From the NCBI RefSeq assembly GCF_003390845.1, contig NZ_QMEK01000004.1, forward strand, positions 281,948-345,947: DNA of 64,000 bases, given 5' to 3'. Shown here one piece after another: positions 61,303 to 64,000 of the stretch (its first letter is position 1; every line of letters starts with the position of its first letter). This stretch comes from Tropicimonas sp. IMCC34043. GTDB taxonomy: Bacteria; Pseudomonadota; Alphaproteobacteria; Rhodobacterales; Rhodobacteraceae. A program made the position numbers and the translations under genes. The notes beneath the pieces are model-generated. The model was not told the origin of the DNA. It did not search any database and saw nothing but the letters and a program-made list of their open reading frames with translations.

Positions 61303-62211
61303 ATGGCTGAGCGATCAGATCTGAACCGCGTGCCGCTGGCCGGGCTGCGGGCGGTCGAGGCGGTGGCGCGTTGCGGGTCGCTGTCGCGGGCGGCGGCGGA
61401 ACTGGGGGTCAGTTCCGGCGCGGTCAGCCAGCAGGTGCTGCGGGTCGAGCGGATCTTTGCCGCCCCGCTGTTCGAACGGGTGCCGACCGGCATGGTTCCG
61501 ACCGCCCTCGGGGCCGAAGTGGCGGGGCATCTGTCTGCGGGGTTTGCCCGCATCGCCGCGGCGGTCGGGCGCGGCTTCGAAAGGTCCGAGGCGCGGCTGA
61601 CGATCTCGACCCCGCCGCTGTTTGCCGCGCGCTGGCTCGTTTATCGCCTCAGCCGGTTTTCGGCGCGCAATCCGGGCATCCTGGTGCGGCTGCAGGCCGA
61701 ACTGCAGCATCGTAACCCCGACCTTTCGGACATCGACCTCTGCATCCGGCTCGGCCGCGGCGGCTGGCCCGGCGTGACGGCCGAACGGCTGTATCCGCAG
61801 CGGGTGTTCCCGGTCTGTGGCGCGGATCTTGGGGCGCGGCTGAACGTGCCGGGCGATCTGGCCGGTATCCCGGTGGTGCGCGACGCCAATGCGACCATCG
61901 GCTGGGATGTCTGGCTTGGCCCGGAGGGGCTGAGCGAGGATATCCTGGCGCCGGGGCCAGAATTCTCCGACGCGGGGTTATGCCTCGATACCGTGATGAC
62001 CGGGGCGGGCGTGTTCCTGGGCTGGGAGACGCTGGTCCACGATCAACTCAGGCTTGGCAATGTGGTCGAGCCGTTTCCAGGCCGGCGGCGCGATGCCGGC
62101 ACCGGATATTGGCTGGTCTCCGGCGCCGAGGGCATCCGCAGCGGGCCGCAGCGGGCGTTTCGCCAGTGGCTGAAGGCCGAACTGGCCGAAAGCGGGCTGA
62201 CAGACGGATAG
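61303..62211 (+). CDS. LysR-family transcriptional regulator
   Basis: The 302-residue protein has the N-terminal winged helix (LAGLRAVEAVARCGSLSRAAAELGVSSGAVSQQVLRVE, residues 12-49) and a LysR substrate-binding domain of the GcvA-like kind (WDVWLGPEGL). It is divergent from the DUF1127-like gene and inserted between pdxJ and acpS, so it may control the small gene. Inducer unknown. Confidence 0.9.
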   Translation: MAERSDLNRVPLAGLRAVEAVARCGSLSRAAAELGVSSGAVSQQVLRVERIFAAPLFERVPTGMVPTALGAEVAGHLSAGFARIAAAVGRGFERSEARLTISTPPLFAARWLVYRLSRFSARNPGILVRLQAELQHRNPDLSDIDLCIRLGRGGWPGVTAERLYPQRVFPVCGADLGARLNVPGDLAGIPVVRDANATIGWDVWLGPEGLSEDILAPGPEFSDAGLCLDTVMTGAGVFLGWETLVHDQLRLGNVVEPFPGRRRDAGTGYWLVSGAEGIRSGPQRAFRQWLKAELAESGLTDG

Positions 62212-62224
62212 GGCGGGGCGCAAG

Positions 62225-62241
62225 GCCCCCGATGCGGGGGC
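62225..62241. terminator. GC-rich hairpin between the LysR gene and pdxJ
   Basis: GCCCCC (62225-62230) pairs with GGGGGC (62236-62241) around a five-base loop, between two convergent genes. No T tract follows, so the terminator call is weak. Confidence 0.4.
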
Positions 62242-62248
62242 AGGACCC

Positions 62249-63013
62249 CTAAACGCCGGGGCGGGCATCTTCCATCAGCGCCCGCATCTGCCGTATCGCG
62301 GCGTCGAGCCCGACGAAGACGGCCTCGCCGATCAGGAAGTGACCGATATTCAGCTCGGCGATCTCGGGGATTGCCGCAATCGGGGCGACGCTGTCATAGG
62401 TCAGTCCGTGGCCTGCATGAACTTCGAGCCCGAGCGCCCGTGCCTGCGCCGCGCCCGCCGTCAGGCGGGCCAGTTCGGCGTCGCGGGCGGCAAGGCTGCC
62501 GTCGACATGAAAGTCGCAATAGGCGCCCGTATGCAGTTCGACCACCGCGGCGCCGACCCGGGCAGCGGCTTCGATCTGCGCCGGATCGGCGGCGATGAAC
62601 AGCGACACGCGGGTTCCCGCCGCCCGCAGCGGCGCGATGAAATCGCTCAGGTGGACGGTGTCGCCTTCGACCTCGAGCCCGCCTTCGGTCGTGCGTTCCT
62701 CGCGCCGTTCGGGCACCAGGCAGACCGCGTGGGGGCGGTAGTGCAGCGCGATGGACTGCATCTCGGGGGTTGCCGCCATCTCGAGGTTCAAGGGCAGCGA
62801 ACTGCCGGTCGAAAGGGCTGCAATGTCGCTGTCGCGGATGTGGCGGCGATCTTCGCGCAGATGCGCGGTGATGCCGTCGGCGCCGGCGGCCTCGGCCATC
62901 CGGGCTGCGCGCAGCGGGTCGGGCACCGCCCCGCCGCGGGCATTGCGCAGCGTCGCCACGTGGTCGATGTTCACGCCCAGCCGAAGACGGCCGGCAAAGT
63001 CGGTCTGGCTCAT
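62249..63013 (-). CDS. pdxJ: Pyridoxine 5'-phosphate synthase
   Basis: PdxJ condenses 1-deoxyxylulose 5-phosphate with aminoacetone 3-phosphate to form pyridoxine 5'-phosphate. The 254-residue TIM barrel has [19 protein letters not shown] (9-27), [12 protein letters not shown], and the final [33 protein letters not shown]. It is complete. Usually it is directly before acpS-lepB-rnc; that order is interrupted here by the LysR and small genes. Confidence 0.97.
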   Translation of the reverse strand: MSQTDFAGRLRLGVNIDHVATLRNARGGAVPDPLRAARMAEAAGADGITAHLREDRRHIRDSDIAALSTGSSLPLNLEMAATPEMQSIALHYRPHAVCLVPERREERTTEGGLEVEGDTVHLSDFIAPLRAAGTRVSLFIAADPAQIEAAARVGAAVVELHTGAYCDFHVDGSLAARDAELARLTAGAAQARALGLEVHAGHGLTYDSVAPIAAIPEIAELNIGHFLIGEAVFVGLDAAIRQMRALMEDARPGV

Positions 63014-63148
63014 CGCATCATCCCCTGTTGCCAGCCAGACATAGACCGCCCCGCGATGAGGCGAAAGCCCGGGCGAGGTGCCGGGCGCGATTGCGCCGAA
63101 ATGTGGCAGCGGCTATTGCAGGTGGGGAAATATGACCGGAGCCAGACC

Positions 63149-63721
63149 ATGATACGACCGAACCGCCGTCTTTTTGTCTTGTCCGCTGCAGCCCTTGTCG
63201 CGGGCTGTGCAAGCAAGACGGCGACGGTTTCGATGGGCCAGCCCGAGCCGCTGGGCGAATTCAAGCTTGGCCATGTGATCGTGGTGACGAAGAACGCGCA
63301 AAAGGTCGATCCCTCGAAGGATGTCAGCCAGCGGGAATGGGATGACGCCCTGACCCAGGCCATCGAGCAGCGTTTCAGGCCCTATTCGGGTAACCAGTTG
63401 TATCATATTGCCGTGAATTTGCTCGGCTACTCGGTGGCGGTGCCGGGGATACCGGTGCTGGTGGCGCCGAAGTCGGTGATGATGATGGATGTCACGATCT
63501 GGGACAACACCAAGTCGCTCGGGGCCGATCCGACCCAGGGCAAGCTCAACAAGGAGCCGCGCCGTTTCACGATCTTTGAATCCGCCTCGGCCGGTTTCGT
63601 GATCGGCACCGGCCTGACCAAGAGCGCCGACGAGCAGGTCGCCAACATGGCCGCCAACGCCGCCCAGCAGATCGAGGTCTGGATGCGCGAAAATCCCGAG
63701 TGGTTTGCCAGCCACTCCTGA
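63149..63721 (+). CDS. Secreted lipoprotein of unknown function
   Basis: The 190-residue protein has a lipoprotein signal with lipobox LVAGC (Cys20) after a basic start (MIRPNRRLFVLSAAALVAGC), and GGAG upstream. The mature part has the alpha/beta pattern GHVIVVTKNAQKV and VAPKSVMMMDVTIWDNT, with LTKSADEQVANMAANAAQQIEVWM at the end. No family can be named with confidence. It would be anchored to the inner or outer membrane. It is divergent from pdxJ, 135 bases away. Confidence 0.75.
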   Translation: MIRPNRRLFVLSAAALVAGCASKTATVSMGQPEPLGEFKLGHVIVVTKNAQKVDPSKDVSQREWDDALTQAIEQRFRPYSGNQLYHIAVNLLGYSVAVPGIPVLVAPKSVMMMDVTIWDNTKSLGADPTQGKLNKEPRRFTIFESASAGFVIGTGLTKSADEQVANMAANAAQQIEVWMRENPEWFASHS

Positions 63722-63873
63722 GGCCGCAAATCCGGGATTTCTGTGCGGTTTAACGCCCTGCGGATGCGGGGTTTTGGCGAAGCCGCTTGATTTCCACCCC
63801 CATTCGCAATACGTGGCGCCCGATGTGCAACCGGGCGGTAGCGAGCCCCCCCAGATCACGAGGCGCCACGGAC

Positions 63874-64000
63874 ATGGCAAAGGCAAAATTTGAACGTAAC
63901 AAGCCGCATGTGAACGTCGGTACGATCGGTCACGTTGACCACGGCAAGACGACGCTGACGGCTGCGATCACGAAGTATTTCGGCGACTTCAAGGCCTATG
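63874..64000 (+). CDS. tuf: Elongation factor Tu, 5' part
   Basis: Only the first 42 codons are in the window. They read [20 protein letters not shown], then [16 protein letters not shown], which includes the G1 GHVDHGKT loop. GAGGCGCC precedes the ATG. The gene runs off the right edge. Rhodobacterales usually have two tuf genes; from this window one cannot say which this is. Confidence 0.97.
   Translation, partial: MAKAKFERNKPHVNVGTIGHVDHGKTTLTAAITKYFGDFKAY

Noticed and set aside
1..64000. CRISPR array, tRNA or rRNA genes, intact insertion sequence or prophage
   Set aside because: No regularly spaced direct repeats, cloverleaf sequences, rRNA segments, transposase frames or phage structural genes were seen on either strand.

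Overview
The window is GC-rich alphaproteobacterial chromosome. The cobT, mipZ, phasin/phaZ and cysI-cysH-DUF934 genes, strong GC3 bias, Shine-Dalgarno starts, many ATGA start/stop overlaps and FnrL-type boxes all fit the Rhodobacteraceae (Rhodobacterales). Genus cannot be told from the sequence. I see no rRNA, tRNA, CRISPR array, intact insertion sequence or prophage.

Layout. 0-4.6 kb (minus strand): cobaltochelatase subunit cobT, a CYTH-CHAD protein and pdxY. 4.9-7.8 kb: an acetate/succinate-type CoA-transferase, convergent rplY and a phasin-like gene. 8.6-15.5 kb: central carbon genes (gap, rpe, gph, a cbbY-like HAD gene) with a TauE exporter, a Tat-exported MBL hydrolase, a redoxin and a YbaY-META envelope protein. 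15.7-22.6 kb: a complete cytochrome bd module, with an NsrR-like regulator divergent from cydDC-cydABX and a near-consensus FnrL box before each half. 23-25 kb: small iron/heme-linked genes (DUF1289, hemP), then dtd and a sugar kinase. 25.1-34.6 kb: an envelope-stress-like neighbourhood. A minus-strand run holds a zinc-ribbon membrane protein, an SPFH-GYF protein, a DUF2927 lipoprotein, TelA, XpaC and a small membrane protein. Beyond truA, the YcjX and YcjF-like genes run on the plus strand. 34.9-48.7 kb: ileS, a small c-type cytochrome, phaZ, GST, a GH2 mannosidase with divergent LacI regulator, a repeat-bearing DUF533 protein, mipZ, small membrane genes and an M42 peptidase. 49.0-50.5 kb: a lower-GC patch with a GST and an alpha/beta-hydrolase. 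50.8-57.7 kb: rplS-rpmE, the assimilatory sulfur cluster (DUF2849, sulfite reductase, [4Fe-4S] APS reductase, DUF934, fpr) with a divergent Lrp regulator, and an iron-binding FutA-like protein. 57.8-64 kb: pth, a heme-monooxygenase-like gene, acpS-lepB-rnc, a LysR gene with a divergent small gene between acpS and pdxJ, pdxJ, a lipoprotein and the 5' end of tuf.

Four themes recur: oxygen-limited respiration (cyd genes, FnrL boxes), iron and heme handling (hemP, DUF1289, IsdG-like, FutA-like), PHB storage (phasin, PhaZ) and envelope protection (TelA/XpaC/SPFH and YcjX/F). The strongest candidate for an under-described system is the 25.1-34.6 kb neighbourhood, because it joins genes known from separate Gram-positive and enterobacterial envelope-stress operons and has no PspA in sight. 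Several genes under 60 codons were found by eye: cydX, hemP and a 49-residue membrane protein beside mipZ.
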